A stretch of 64,000 nt of DNA from Gonatopus flavifemur. Taxonomy: Eukaryota; Arthropoda; Insecta; Hymenoptera; Dryinidae. The notes under the pieces were generated by a model. The model had not been told where the DNA came from and made no database searches. It worked only from the letters and a program-made list of their open reading frames with translations. The translations under genes and the position numbers were made by a program. Within the stretch, counting starts at the first letter, position 1; each line of letters opens with the position of its first letter. Positions 34,111 through 46,112 of the stretch are shown here, piece after piece. The stretch is from NCBI GenBank assembly GCA_018340375.1, contig JAFFJZ010000002.1, positions 11,984,001 to 12,048,000 on the forward strand. Direction: 5' to 3'.

Positions 34111-34860
34111 CCACGTCTTTTTTTAACGAATTGAATAACTTTCGAACTGAATTTCGAATTTTTATCATGTTTTGCTCCTGGAAATTTAATTTTTTCGAAT
34201 ATCGTCGAAGAGGAATTTTGCGGAAGAGTAGTGGATTCTTCTTTCATTCGGATGAACCCTGTCTGATTGTTTCCGCTATCTCTGCAGACCACTTATGAAC
34301 TCTCACTCTACTTGTCTTGTCCACGTTCATTCATCTGAAAATTACTACTCGACTCTATATACTAGGGCAGTATTGTTGCAGGAATTAGCAATGTTGAAAA
34401 ATTGAAACAACCACCATAGGTCCATTTGAATGGATGATAACTTAAAACGAGATGAATAGGATCATCGAGGCGAATGGGATTATGTGACGGAAAGAACGTT
34501 AGAAAATTCGTGCATAATTGTTCGAATGATAGAAATGGTGAATAGTATCACTAGTTCATCATTCCTATCAATCACACAATTAGTTATAACTTCATTGAAT
34601 ATGTTTTCAGGGTGATTATATTCACCCAAAAATGATCCTATGTGTCCCATCTTACTGTGCTGATTTGAAATCACAATTGTGCTTGTATTGCCACAACTGT
34701 GGCACAGCGATGGTCGGAGGAAAGGTCCAAGGTTACCATAAATGAGTGGACTGAGATATAGCTGTGATCATCATCTGGCAAGCCTGAAGAGCTGGCTTTT
34801 GATACTCCACCCTCGTATCGAGGGGTACATCTATTTTTATTTGAAGTCAAATTGGAGAAA
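34111..34860. other. Intervening sequence, no gene
   Basis: Nothing recognised. A 110-codon minus frame at 34671-35003 overlaps the palindrome on its right and is taken as chance. Confidence 0.4.
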
Positions 34861-35009
34861 ACGAGGTGAAAAAAGGGTGTAGAATTCTTGTGAGGATTTG
34901 GTTCTATACAAATTCTACACCATGAATGTAACATAAAACGTGATTTAGTGAGAATGGTTGTGTAGAACCAAATCCTTACAAGAATTCTACAAAATGCTTT
35001 CACCTGGTA
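34861..35009. repeat. Palindromic MITE-like element
   Basis: Arms of about 50 bp: GAGGTGAAAAAAGGGTGTAG with GAATTCTTGTGAGGATTTGG on the left are mirrored by CCAAATCCTTACAAGAATTC and GTAGAATGCTTTCACC-like sequence on the right. No clear target duplication. Confidence 0.7.
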
Positions 35010-35149
35010 AGCTGATATCTCGGAGTACTGGGATGATATTCTGAAACGCAGCTATGGAAATAATATCGGTAAAATTTTGTTGGTTTGTGATATCAAGTAA
35101 CTGGATCCAGTTTAATTGAGAGTTCTCGAGTAGAAATTGATATTGATCG

Positions 35150-35420
35150 TTCGATCAGGACCAGACCTGGAAAGCCTTCTCTCAAATGAGGCCCTGATAT
35201 GTAATGTAACGCACCGTTGTATCAGAGCCCGATGTAATGAACTATGATAGGGCATGCCAAATTACAAACCTAGCCGGGCCAGATCCGGTTAACCGTAATC
35301 AGGCGTACCAAATCATGGCTTCATCAGGACCAGATCAAATGTGTCAGAATAAAGTGAGCACTATCACTGCCCGATCGGGTCCATAATGAACATGAGGCTG
35401 ACCATACAATTTTTCTGCTC
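35150..35420. repeat. Island of ATCAGG/CCTGAT words, copy 1
   Basis: GATCAGGACCAGA, GAGGCCCTGATATG, AATCAGGCGTACC, CATCAGGACCAGATC and CCCGATCGGGTCC recur. The motif GAGGCCCTGAT or AAGGCCCTGAT is shared with 36940-37200. Ends not resolved. Confidence 0.5.
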
Positions 35421-36939
35421 GAGTACTGGTATAACCTAGATTCATCAGGCTGCCACAATGGCAACAATTGCACAATGATTTGTGAGATCTAGTCCTCTTT
35501 TTGATAACTTCCACGTGCAGAAGATATCGAGCTTCATATAGTAGTCAGGAACTTGAGCGCACCTCACCCTTCAAACAAAGTTTCCCAACCTGTTCTAATG
35601 AAAACTCATAGTAACTGGTTATTAAGTTCCAGCTACTCACTTCAACATCATATTCGAGTATGATATGATAAGTAACGCATGCATAACAAAGTGATCGAGT
35701 CAAAAAGAAAGAACCAAACAAAAATAAAGCACCGGAAAACATATTATGACGATTTTCATAATTTTACATATAAAAAAAAATCTCGTGACCTCAACTATAA
35801 TCATATTAATACCCATGTTTTTGCAGTTGAGATGCTTTTTCTCTCTGAGGAACTCGTTTGATGAAAATCCAGCATATAAATTGTGTATGACAGATTCTAA
35901 TTATAGTTACAAAATTCTATAGGTCTTCATTAAACGATTAAGTCGGAGATGATATACCATTAAGTTGTCGGTTATAGTTACAACGTAAACGGTATGTTGT
36001 TCCTTATCCCTTTCTGATAGGTTGATACATAAATTTTCAACATTTTCATAGCTACTTATTAATTATAGATGATTTATTGCAAATAATTTCCATCCTCCGA
36101 ACATCCTTGTAATTTTTCTCTTTTCGTCTTTGAGATTCCTGTTCATACAGGAAGTGAGAAAAATGCTCGAACAATAAGAAGAGAACAGGTATGATCAATT
36201 TGTGCAACTCAACGATTTGTACCCTCTGGTGCGCCATCTGTATTACTCTTTGAAAGAATGCGCTGGATAGACAAGATATTCTTAGGACATGTGTAAAAAT
36301 AAAAAAATAATGGGACAGAATAGAAGTGACTTATATCGTCTATGATTTTCTCATGCTCGTATCATGTTCTAATAATAAACCTGAAACGTAGGCGGATATA
36401 ACGTGAGATAATTGATGAGAGAGCATTCTTAATGAGAAAGATGAATTCTCACAAAGTTGAACAACAAAATAACCAGAGGTGTTGACCTCGTTCAATGCTC
36501 TCTTTGTCGTGACAGGATTTCAGATCAACAACATTGAAGATGGTCAAACTTGAACTTTTTTAGGGGTTGTATTTTCATTTATTTTTAAATCGATTCGTGT
36601 TGTTCATAGTAATTTGGCTGTTTGGTTTTTCCTGCGTGAAGCGCTTGCAATCGATTTTATGCACAGTGAAAAGTAAAACTAAGGGCATAATTTAAGGGTC
36701 AGTTCTAGCCAAAAAGTTGGTTCTACAAGAAAACGGTTAGTAAAATGACACACTCCTAATTCTAGATTCTACGTAGATTTTGCCTTACTTTCATCCTGAA
36801 TATCAGCCTATTCCAAGATGTAACCAAAACTAGCCCTGTTTTGACAGGAAGTGAACACCAAAAACAAATGCCGACATAATAAAAACGGTTGAATCTCAGT
36901 CAATTCTTTCTTCTAGGGAATCTCCTTCTCCTTTTTTTC
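35421..36939. other. AT-rich stretch with a MITE relic, no gene
   Basis: About 36661-36900 carries CAGTGAAAAGTAAAACT and AACAAATGCCGACATAAT, marking a decayed relative of the MITEs at 6476 and 9036. The rest shows nothing recognisable. Confidence 0.45.
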
Positions 36940-37200
36940 AATAAGGCCCTGATCCGGTTAGAATCCGAAAACCGTGAATAAGAAAAGTCTTATGTGGCCC
37001 TCAAAAGGAACTTATCTAATTTCCCTGATAGGATTCAAATAGGGTTGTAACGCAAGGGTACAATAGGGTTTGGATGAGATTCTCATAACATCGAGCGAAA
37101 TTGGGGAAAACCGTAAGGAAACCTGATGAGGACCTGATAGGAAATCAGGTATGCCTCTTCAGGCCCTAGTATTTTCTCATCCAAAATTTCTACTAGGGTA
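36940..37200. repeat. Island of ATCAGG/CCTGAT words, copy 2
   Basis: AAGGCCCTGATCCGG, CCCTGATAGG, CCTGATGAGGACCTGATAGG and AAATCAGG recur in both orientations. Related to 35150-35420. Confidence 0.5.
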
Positions 37201-37264
37201 TCGGCTGAAAATGAGCTCTAAGTGAATAGTGCATTACTTATTTATTTTTTTTTTTAACTAGATT

Positions 37265-38275
37265 TATTCCAACGGAGCCGCATATTTGTAAAACATTCAA
37301 AAATAATCGACACGTATTTTTTTATGTTCGCAATGGTGGGAGTTTGAGGGTAGAAATTGCCCTAAGAATCTCACAGTGGGACTAATCGAGAATTTTTGTG
37401 TCAAAATCGTAAGACTCTTGATAGAAGAATGGTAGGGGCATGGTTTTTTTTATGAAGGGCAGACATTCCAGATTTAAGAAATAAGATCCAGAAAATTCGA
37501 TAAGCCCGTTTAGACCTTGAGAAGATTCATAGAAAATGAGGTTTTTCAGCAAGAATACAACTTTTTCATGATTCAGGAGAGTGAGAAATTTGTAGTCAAT
37601 GTGTTATGCATCATTTCTTATGTATTTTGATGTACTGAATCAAAATCTGGAAACAGAATGTGTTCATCTCTTCAAGTTTTCCCGGAAAACACAATCAAAG
37701 TATAAAGATGCGGATTTCACGATTATTTACATGAATCAAAGAGGAGGAAATCATTTGATCGATAGATTACACATCATTCCCCAAGGAGTTCGGTACGCTG
37801 AATCTGAATCTGAAAACAGAATAGCTTTGTCTTTCCAGGTCCTTCCGGAAAATGCAGCTAAGGTGGAAAGAATTCGAAGTCTATGAAGAATGATGTATAT
37901 ACATCGAGTGAAACATTGTCTCCCCTACAAATTCTATAAGTAATAGTAAAATGAACGTTCCATCGGATTCCTTCATCTTAACCAATTTTTCCGGCAGAAC
38001 CTGGGAAGATAGACGAATTCTGTTTTCAGATTTGGATTCGGTGTATCAAAAACCATGGGGAATCATGTATAATTTATCGATCCAATCATTTTCTATGCTT
38101 TGAATCATGTAAATAACCTTGGAATCAGCATTTTCATGCTTCAATTGTGTTTTCTCGATTAATTCCACTGTGAAGTCCGGAGGGTAGTTTCTACCCTTAA
38201 ACCCCCATCATTGCCAATACAAAAAAATACGTGTCGATTATTTTTCGATGTTTTACAAGTATGCAAAGTTTCATT
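37265..38275. repeat. One-kilobase imperfect hairpin element
   Basis: Outer arms: AATAATCGACACGTATTTTT at about 37300 is mirrored near 38220 (AAAAATACGTGTCGATTATT). Inner arms: the block with ATTATTTACATGAATCAAAG and TCTGAAAACAGAAT (37690-37840) is mirrored at 38010-38160 with roughly a quarter of positions changed. A further direct, diverged copy of the inner block starts at about 37605. The 95-codon frame at 37599-37886 is open but unrecognised. It ends next to the MITE at 38277. Probably an old foldback-type transposon. Confidence 0.75.
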
Positions 38276-38276
38276 A

Positions 38277-38511
38277 CACGCAGAAAAATATATTTTTAAA
38301 AGTTCCATAATTTATTGGGGATCAGCGCCAGTCTGTGATGAATGAAATTATTTACTTGAATATAGCTTCAAAAGTACCATAATTTCTTGTAGAAATACAT
38401 CTAATTATGGGAGTTTTCAAAAGTGAATTCAAGTCAAAACTCTATCTATCACAGACTGGCGCTGATCCTCAATAAATTATGGGACTTTTCAACACATCTG
38501 TTTTCTGCGTG
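38277..38511. mobile_element. Palindromic MITE, CACGCAGAAAAATAT ends, TA-flanked
   Basis: CACGCAGAAAAATAT at the left, TTTTCTGCGTG at the right, TA on both sides. Long arms share GATCAGCGCCAGTCTGTGAT and its inverse. 235 bp. Confidence 0.9.
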
Positions 38512-38513
38512 TA

Positions 38514-38893
38514 GAATCAGTGAGTGACACTTCCGTAAGTCTCCTTGTAAGAGGTCTATGTTCTCTGAGGGTATCTAATGCGTGAAATTGATCCCTGTCT
38601 GCGTTCAATATGAACTTTTATGGAACATTCACTGTTAATTAGCAATTAAAATACCATTGTTGCTCTATAAATCCTTTACGATAAATGAGAAATTCTCCAT
38701 AAAATTGTTACTGATTGAACAACCTTGTGAACGTTGACAGAAATTGTGATTCTGCGATTCAATGGTATACTTAAATTTCATCAATCTCAAAGATATTCGA
38801 TACTGATTAGATGTTAATTTTTGACACGAATGATGTCAATACTTTCCTACCTCGACCTTTTTACATCTCTGGAATTGAAATGATCAGTGAAAT

Positions 38894-38934
<41 letters not shown>

Positions 38935-39984
38935 ATTCACGAATCATTTAATTGCAATAAATTTTCTCAGTGACATTATATAAGGTCCTCAATTCTACGT
39001 ATTATCAATGACGATAGTATCAAGCTCCAAGGGATGCAAACAAAGTGGAAGAATTCCATTATCAATTAATACATCTCTCCGAACAATAAACGTACCTGAC
39101 CTTTATCCCTGATTTTCCTTATAATTTTCGAGGGTGGATTTAATCCAATCCACTTCGCATGGAAACACTTCAATTTCGTGTTGAACTGTGAAATACAATC
39201 ACTGCGAGATATGCGGACTCTCTTTTCATTGAACGAGTCGAAGAGAAAATGACTCTTTGAGGAAAGAGGGTGCGGAATACTTTACCCTTTTAGCCAATAT
39301 TTTAATTCATCCTTAAATTTTCGGGTCGTTTCAAGGATCATTATTTTCTGAATTTTCAATTCTGTAATACAAACATAGTTAATTATGTTTGAATTATTGA
39401 ATTGGAGGAATGATGAATAAAGTATCGATATAATTCTAGTTTCGAGAATGTTCCAAATTATGTTGAATGATGATATAAAACAGTGACGAATCCAGAAATT
39501 GTCTATTTCTCATTCAATACCTGGAGAGGTCATGACTCCTCTAGTTGTCCTTTGCTACACGCTGATTGAAGAGGGGTAGAGAAATCAATCGAATCACTCT
39601 TGAAGCGCGAAAACTGGAACTTCAGGTGCCCAAACAAACCACTGTAGAAAAATTCCTTTTGAAAATTCAGAAGAAAGTGACTGTAAAAAAATGCAGGAAC
39701 TTTTCAACAGCGCACCCGAACAAATTCTATTTTTAGATCAACAACACCTTGGTTAGGTTCTAGTAAGGAATGAATTCTGATCTTTCGTAAATATAAATGA
39801 AGACCTTCTCTTAGATATTATACAGAAACACTTCATTTGGCACATTCGTTATCATCATAGTCGCCACCTGCGCTACAAAGCGTACATAAATCTCAAGAAT
39901 CTGATTCGAATAAGCTACGTGAGTTGGAAACTGCATTGTATGGTGCTTCCACATCCATATGTTAATCAAGTTAAATGCATCGCT
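38514..39984. other. AT-rich stretch, no gene
   Basis: Contains an (AT)n run at 38898-38931. No coding or element structure was recognised. Confidence 0.45.
38898..38931. repeat. (AT)n microsatellite
   Basis: About 34 bases of uninterrupted AT dinucleotide. Confidence 0.95.
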
Positions 39985-40010
39985 GTATATATATATATAT
40001 ATATATATAT
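39985..40010. repeat. (AT)n microsatellite
   Basis: About 26 bases of alternating T and A, followed by CGTATATACACGCG. Confidence 0.95.
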
Positions 40011-40340
40011 CGTATATACACGCGCATGTTACATTTACGCTTACACTTTCCGTGCATGTAACATAGCATGAGAATTACATGGACGTAGGTAGTACAAACG
40101 TATACAAATAGACACGTACGTGAGATTGTATATGTTGCCTTTGTAATAACCACCGAGAAACTTAATGGGAAGCAAGGAACCTACTGTGGTAGATACGGTG
40201 TAACATCCCACGGGTTTCAGACGCGCGGTGAGCAAACGAGTAACGTCGTGAGAAAATCGTCGCGCTCGGCATGTTCAGATTCACTTGAGGGGAAAAAAGG
40301 AGAAAGAGAAAAGGAAGAACAGGTAGACGAGAATAGGAAA
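40011..40340. promoter_or_regulatory. CpG-richer unique island (candidate regulatory)
   Basis: Raised CpG (ACGCGCGGTGAGC, AACGTCGTGAG, TCGTCGCGCTCGGC) with no repeat ends and only short frames. ACGTAGGTAGT and GAACCTACTG resemble the CAGGTA-type words seen at 15.8 kb. Composition suggests selected or unique non-coding DNA; function unknown. Confidence 0.25.
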
Positions 40341-40804
40341 TCATTGGTGGCAAATGGAGACGATTAAATGTAATTATGAGCACTTTGATATTGCCGTAAA
40401 GACGGTTTATTACATGGGTTCCACATCTATGTAGATAATTTTGCTAATGGATGAGATTACTTTCAACATTGGATGATGTTTGCATGTAAAATGCAATGCG
40501 TTTTCCGGAACTGTTGTGCGATAAATTTATATGAAGTGACGGAAACATGGACGATTATGGGATATAAATTATATTGTGATAAACTGAAGTTTTTTGAGAT
40601 GATTGGACTTGATTTTATCTCTTCGAATCGTGTCAACGAAAAGCTTGAATTACTAAGAATATATGTGTATTTATTGTTTGCAACATTGGTCGAAGGATTA
40701 CATGCTTTTGCATTGAAAAAACTATCAGGAAAATTTATCCACATTTAGAAACTATTCAGAACAACAATGAGTAGCTATTAACGTGAAGAGAAGAGGTTGT
40801 TTCT
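40341..40804. other. Intervening sequence, no supported gene
   Basis: A 91-codon plus frame (40473-40748) and a 93-codon minus frame overlap each other. Neither shows a motif. Confidence 0.35.
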
Positions 40805-40824
40805 GTACCAGCGAAAACAAGTAA

Positions 40825-41002
40825 TTTATTAGGGGATACAAGCGTCGGTCAACACCTCTCTTTCCAACGTATAGCCGTGTCTTTTGCTAACCAACGAGCT
40901 CTTCTCTCTGCATCTTCAGGAATCGCTGGTATCACCTTAGAAGGCCAAGCACCAACAGTGGTCCTACGTTATTTCCAGGGTCGCTCAAAATTGTAATGTG
41001 TG
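40825..41002 (-). pseudogene. Coding-like minus-strand segment with stop and poly(A) signal
   Basis: Read on the minus strand, one frame gives TWKGTHYNFERPWK, an in-frame stop, then RRTTVGAWPSKVIPAIPEDA and ERRARWLAKDTAIRWKERC before a TGA at 40849-40851. An AATAAA lies 18 bases further on (40825-40830). The patch is clearly GC-richer than its surroundings and its composition (W, P, A, R rich) is unlike the chance frames nearby. I do not recognise the family. It could be the last exon of a host gene, with the internal stop marking an intron edge, or a gene relic; the upstream part was not found. Confidence 0.35.
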
Positions 41003-41109
41003 CCCTTCCATGTTTACTAATTGTCTACCTTTTTGTCCGTTTCTAGCTCATACTCGAAATTCATGATAAATTCTGGTGCTCGAGAATCTTATTTTTTGAA
41101 AAAATTGTG

Positions 41110-42335
41110 GATAGGCTAAATGTACCAATTACTGCGGTGTATGAATCGAGATGGTTTTTAAATAGGAGAAAAAAGATATTCAGATGAAAAGAGAATTTTA
41201 TATTCATTTCTCAAGAGTTATTGGGATTATTTAAGTGGTTTGAAACACTTTGAAACCCTCAAAAAAGAACACTTTCATTTACAAAACATGATTTTAGAAA
41301 AAATGTCCCATGCTGGTATTACTGTGGTTTTGCATGAATTACTGCACACCAATAATTACTGCTGCATGTCCAAATAATGCGCGTGTAATACGGTGGTCTT
41401 TATTCTAGGTCCAATTGGAGTAAATACATGTCAGTATATTAGGTGATTAACCTGAAATCATAAAATGAGATATGTTTTAGTGACTTGGCAAGCTCACTAT
41501 TTCTCTTCATTTGAAATTTTTTAAATATAACTTATAATTTTCTCACAATCACCTTCTCAGTAATTATCACAGAACATGGAATGGAAATATAGTTGTTTTT
41601 GAATTCGCTTACATTAAAATTAATTTCCAAACTCAAGTAATTTTTCATGTCTTTATTATATAATTTATATAAATTATTAACGATCACGTTTTTCATAAAT
41701 ATAAATATATATAATCACAGAGTATGGAATATAAATGTACATTTTAAATACACTTGATTCATTATTGATGTTCAAGCTCAATTCTTCGTGCTGTTTTTTG
41801 AGATTTTCAATATCTTTCTCTATTTCAGCTTTTGACTGCATTTTTGATAAAAATTTTAATACCAATTTTCAGGTTACGTTGTCGCAATTGTTAAATCACA
41901 GTAATCCACGCAGACCGCAAAATGATGTACCAAACACTGCTTCAGTAGAAATTAATACAAAATCTGCACTGGGGTATTTTTCCAAGAAAGAAAATTACTT
42001 TAATTATAAAAAATGTATGGAAACGCATTTTCTATTTCTACCAACAAGAATATAATTATTTTTGAAGTACGTATTCATGACTCATGAAGAAATTAGACTC
42101 ACAGGACTCTTCAGTCTTGTAAACCCATGAGATTCAAATCTCAATCAAATAGCAGAAAAAATACTTTTTGTTATTCAATCATCAATAATATCTATTATTA
42201 GATTATAAAATAATTCTGTAAAGAGTTCTGATTGCAAAGAGGTTTCAAACTCAGAGAAATTATAATGTGTTACTTCCATTTGAAAACGCAATAATTGGTA
42301 CAGTCGCAGTAATACCTCCATTTACCCTAGTTTTG
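41110..42335. repeat. Candidate element with inverted TACTGC words
   Basis: AAATGTACCAATTACTGCGG at about 41116 faces GCAGTAATACCTCCATTTACC near 42307 in opposite orientation, with other ATTACTGC and CAATAATTAC words near 41330-41370. Between them a minus frame (41677-41865) begins MVLKFLSKMQSKAEIEKDIE, a coiled-coil-like heptad pattern, and a plus frame after TTTTCAG at 41873 is open for about 60 codons. The ends are too diverged for a firm call. Confidence 0.35.
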
Positions 42336-43377
42336 CAGAATCATTCGTGAGGATTTGAGAGTTTTTAGTAAATCTCATTCCAATCGCTCACCGAAATGAT
42401 TTATTGCTGTTACCATCATTTTATTCTTGATATCGATTTTCTTCTCCGAAAACAAATACTTTCCGATCAAAAAGCGGTTTTGTTTAGAAGTAATCATATC
42501 ACGGATTGTCAGTAGAAAAAAATATGATTCATGACTTTTGTTCAACGTAAGAATCTTAATTTCTTGTGAGAACTATCGCTTTTGGTGGTGAGAAAAATTT
42601 TTTTACGCTGAAACTACATGAATATTCTTAGAGGTGACGCTTAACGATATGCTCCTCTCTCCTTAATTGGCAGCAGATCGGTCAGTAATAGAGGTTTCAA
42701 GATTGATTCCAATGTATCGTGTTGTAAAGTGGAATAATAATTATAAACTTCAAAACAGTGATAATCAAATGAAGCACTGTATTGTTGGTTTTTCTTTATT
42801 ATACATTATAGAAATGCCACGGCTTGTCGAATATTTATTTGGAAAAACTCAATTATTGTATACAGTCAACATTTTGTGTCTTGCGATATCTTGGTTTTAG
42901 ATGTCTCTCAGACGAGTTTGAGACAAGAATTGGTCTGAAACTCATCTAAAAGTGTTATGTAGGGCATATCAAACTTGTCTAAAACATATCGGAAGATACA
43001 AAATGTTGACTGGATAACAGGAAAGATTTCATCACCCTCAATAAAAAATTCATTGCATCAAGAAAATCTCTGAGTCTTATTTAAAAATTGCTTATGGAGA
43101 TCTCAAGACTATTTTTCTTGATGTAAGATTCAATATTCTAACGCAAAGATTATCCAATTTTACTTGAGGCTAGAGAATTTTTTTCTCATCACAAGAATAA
43201 CTAGGATTGTCCCTATGTTGAGAACAGAATTTTCTCATAATAATGAAATTTTTGTTACCATAAGGAAACATTTCTGTGAGTGAAGTATTTTGTTTGGAAA
43301 GAATGTGCTCGAATGATAGCACTTGTATCTTCTTGAGATTGATTCATTTATATTGTGAACCACGAGTACGAAGTCAG
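42336..43377. other. AT-rich stretch, no gene
   Basis: A CTCTCCTTAATTGGCAG motif at about 42656 resembles a 3' splice site, but no exon follows. Confidence 0.4.
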
Positions 43378-43490
43378 TTTACTGATAAAATGTCATTTTA
43401 TTTGTTACAGGTAAGTCCAATCAAAGTTTCCTTATTCGATCATTCACAGTAGGAGAGTTCATGTTTTTCAACATCATAAGAATGGTGAGT
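43378..43490 (+). promoter_or_regulatory. Recursive-splice-like site (zero-length exon) with downstream donor
   Basis: TTTTATTTGTTACAG is followed without a gap by GTAAGT, the AG ending at 43410 and the GT starting at 43411. Joined acceptor and full-consensus donor is the known form of fly ratchet points used to remove long introns in steps. ACTGAT about 25 bases upstream could be the branch point. A second donor, ATGGTGAGT, starts its GTGAGT at 43485, which would define a 74-base recursive exon. No coding exon is seen around it, as expected inside a long plus-strand intron. It could also be coincidence. Confidence 0.45.
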
Positions 43491-43879
43491 TATTTAGAAA
43501 CTGATATTTTTCACATTTGATGGATAAGAAACATAATTTTATATGAAACTGAAATATTTTCGCTTGAAGATTGATATTTCTTTGTAAAAATGCTGTAGGA
43601 ATTGGACAAAATTTTCTAGAAATAAGGAAACATTATTGTCCATATCCAACTGGCGACAGGAGATTTTTCTACCATTTTTAGGAACTATTTCATTCTTTGG
43701 GTTTTGAATACTTTTCAGGAAGGGAGGGGAAACTCCATGAAATCACAGTAAAAAGTGCTCCTCACGAAGGATTTTTGCGGCCATAATTTTTTGGTGTCAA
43801 ATTTCACCATCATTTTTTATCTCTTCCAGTGAGATATCTTGTAGAGAGTGTATTTACGAATTATATGAAAGTAGTATAC

Positions 43880-44321
43880 ACTGTAGAAAAAAGTAATTGC
43901 GAAATTTTTGCCCAAAAAATAGGAGGAGCAAAATTTCTCCATTGTGTGGGAATTTTTTCCATAATTTGATAGAATTTTTGCTTATATTTCAAAGAGTTCA
44001 ATCAGAGGTGTGTAAGTTTCGACGAATTTAATCTTTTGTGTAAAAACTGTGGTTCTTTCTTGTTGAATGCTGTATAAGTCTTTGATACAAAGTATTCGAT
44101 TCACCAAAATGCGCATATCATTACCCACGTGAGCAAATTTTCAAAATGGTACATAGTTTGTATACAATTCAATATAGTTTATATATGATTCGTACATATT
44201 TATACATAAATTATATAAAAATCAAAATCAAGAAGAATCCTTCATTTTTTTTTATGAAAAAACAACTCCCTCGCGATCAAGGGCTGGATTGAAGAGAAAC
44301 TCCCCATAATTTTTACAATGC
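43880..44321. mobile_element. MITE, CACTGTAGAAAAAAG family
   Basis: Starts TACACTGTAGAAAAAAGTAAT and probably ends AATTTTTACAATG. The block with GGAGCAAAATTTCTCC, GGGAATTTTTTCC and ATAATTTG is shared with the element at 53624. The right end is mutated, so the boundary is approximate. Confidence 0.55.
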
Positions 44322-46100
44322 AAAATTCTGAACTGGAAATTGCTTCTTACAATTGAAAGGATTTATTTCAACATTTAAAATATAAAATTCATATGAAATC
44401 CATAGAATTGCGAAACAAATTACAAATTCGGAATGGAATAAAATTTGTGCACGATGTTACCAAAATTCACAATGGAAAGAATATTTGTTCGATTCATTAT
44501 ATTAATAAAACATTTATAATTTTTGACATGTAATAAAATATCCTATTTTCTTGCTTGAAGATGAACACCTCGCAATTTATGCCTCCTTCCTTCACCGAAA
44601 TTTACAGCACGTGCTGCACAGATCGCGTTATTTGAACGATTATTACCAATAATAGTTACTAGATTAAACCGAGAACAAACAATGTTGCGGTTGAATTGAT
44701 ATTTCAAGCTAAATAGTTCATTGGAGAGACTTATAAATAAGAGTAAATGAAAGAAATAAAAGATGCTCTTAGTTCGTCTTGTATATGAAGCTCTTAAAAG
44801 AATTCAATGGATCATTAAACGTTGTGAAAAAATTCTTTTACTTAAGAGTGAATGCAAGGGTAATTAGATTGTCGGTGTAGTGTACCTCATAACGTCGTGA
44901 AGAATGGAGGTGAATGGTTAATACTTGAAGAAAAATCAACATCGCAGAGGAAGTTGTGTTAGAAAACCAATTCTGGGCTTTTTATACATTAAGAACAAAA
45001 GAATATCACGTAAATTCATTTTGTGGATTAATCAATCTGCGTTACGGAATTCAAATCGTTGAGCTTAGGTTCATTCATGGGAAGCGAGAAATTATTCATT
45101 CGCAACCTTCTTATTTATGCAATGACATCGATATATTAATTAAACCATTCCTGAATACAAATGAGAAATATCATATTGTTTTGAATAATAATAATATACG
45201 CATACTCTGACTGAATCTAGATGTATTTGACCTGATATTCCCATTCTTATGTATCCAAATCATGGAATGGCGAGCACACCTTGAAAAATTTACAGCAGCA
45301 GTTTTGCTCTCAAAACGTTGCATTGCAGCTTTTGAGATTCAAATTCAAATTGTACCCCTTTTTGATACAACTTCACACAGTTCTTGACTCTGATAATGAA
45401 ATTCTACAATTGCAGAATAAGATAAAAACACTGAAATCAATAATTATTGAGAGTAATTCCTTGTCTGTGAAATATTTGATCACAAGAATAAAGAATCAAT
45501 GATTTTCATAGTTCGTCAATCTGTCGACAACATGATGTACTAAGTTAGCTGTTGTAAACACGTGATGTATGAGCTAACTATTCGGTATTCGAGTGGTATC
45601 TGGGCGAGTCATCACGTAATTACGTGGGAATTCTGAATAGGCTGTATTGAGTACAGGTACTTCATGAGTTGTGAATGAAGCTCCGTGTCAAGCCAGAGAC
45701 TGGTTGACGAATTTCATCAATTTTTGTTTGTGGAAACGTTTCTGGATTTCAATACTGATTCTGTATAATTCCCAAATGCGATTGACATAAAAATAGTAAA
45801 ACAGGTACCGATGGATGGAATAGAAAAGTTGTTCCGGTGAGTCTATAAAGAAAGGAGATAATTTGAAAAATGCCAAGTACAAACATGGAGAACAAATAAA
45901 ATATTCCAGTAAATTGAATATCCTTGGAACCTACCATAAAATATAATCCGCTGTGCCAAATATATGTGTTAAAGTGCCCTAAGCTCTCTGTAACTTTGGC
46001 CAATGGTCCTGAAATGCCTATGAAGAGTCCTTTGAAATACCAGAAACATCTTGTTTGCTGGGTAGAACTGCTTTCAAAATTTTGTTTAATTCCATGTCTA
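44322..46100. other. AT-rich stretch, no supported gene
   Basis: Open frames of 73-107 codons at 44956, 45281 and 45924 have no motif. The last runs into a LINE stub in the wrong orientation. Confidence 0.4.
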
Positions 46101-46112
46101 GTCTCTGGATCA

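Noticed and set aside
37599..37886. A 95-codon plus frame as a gene
   Set aside because: It lies in a repeated block of the large hairpin, present three times in two orientations, without a recognised domain.
39685..39712. A mariner end fragment (GCAGGAACTTTTCAAC)
   Set aside because: The match covers only about 16 bases, and the flanking sequence does not continue into mariner.
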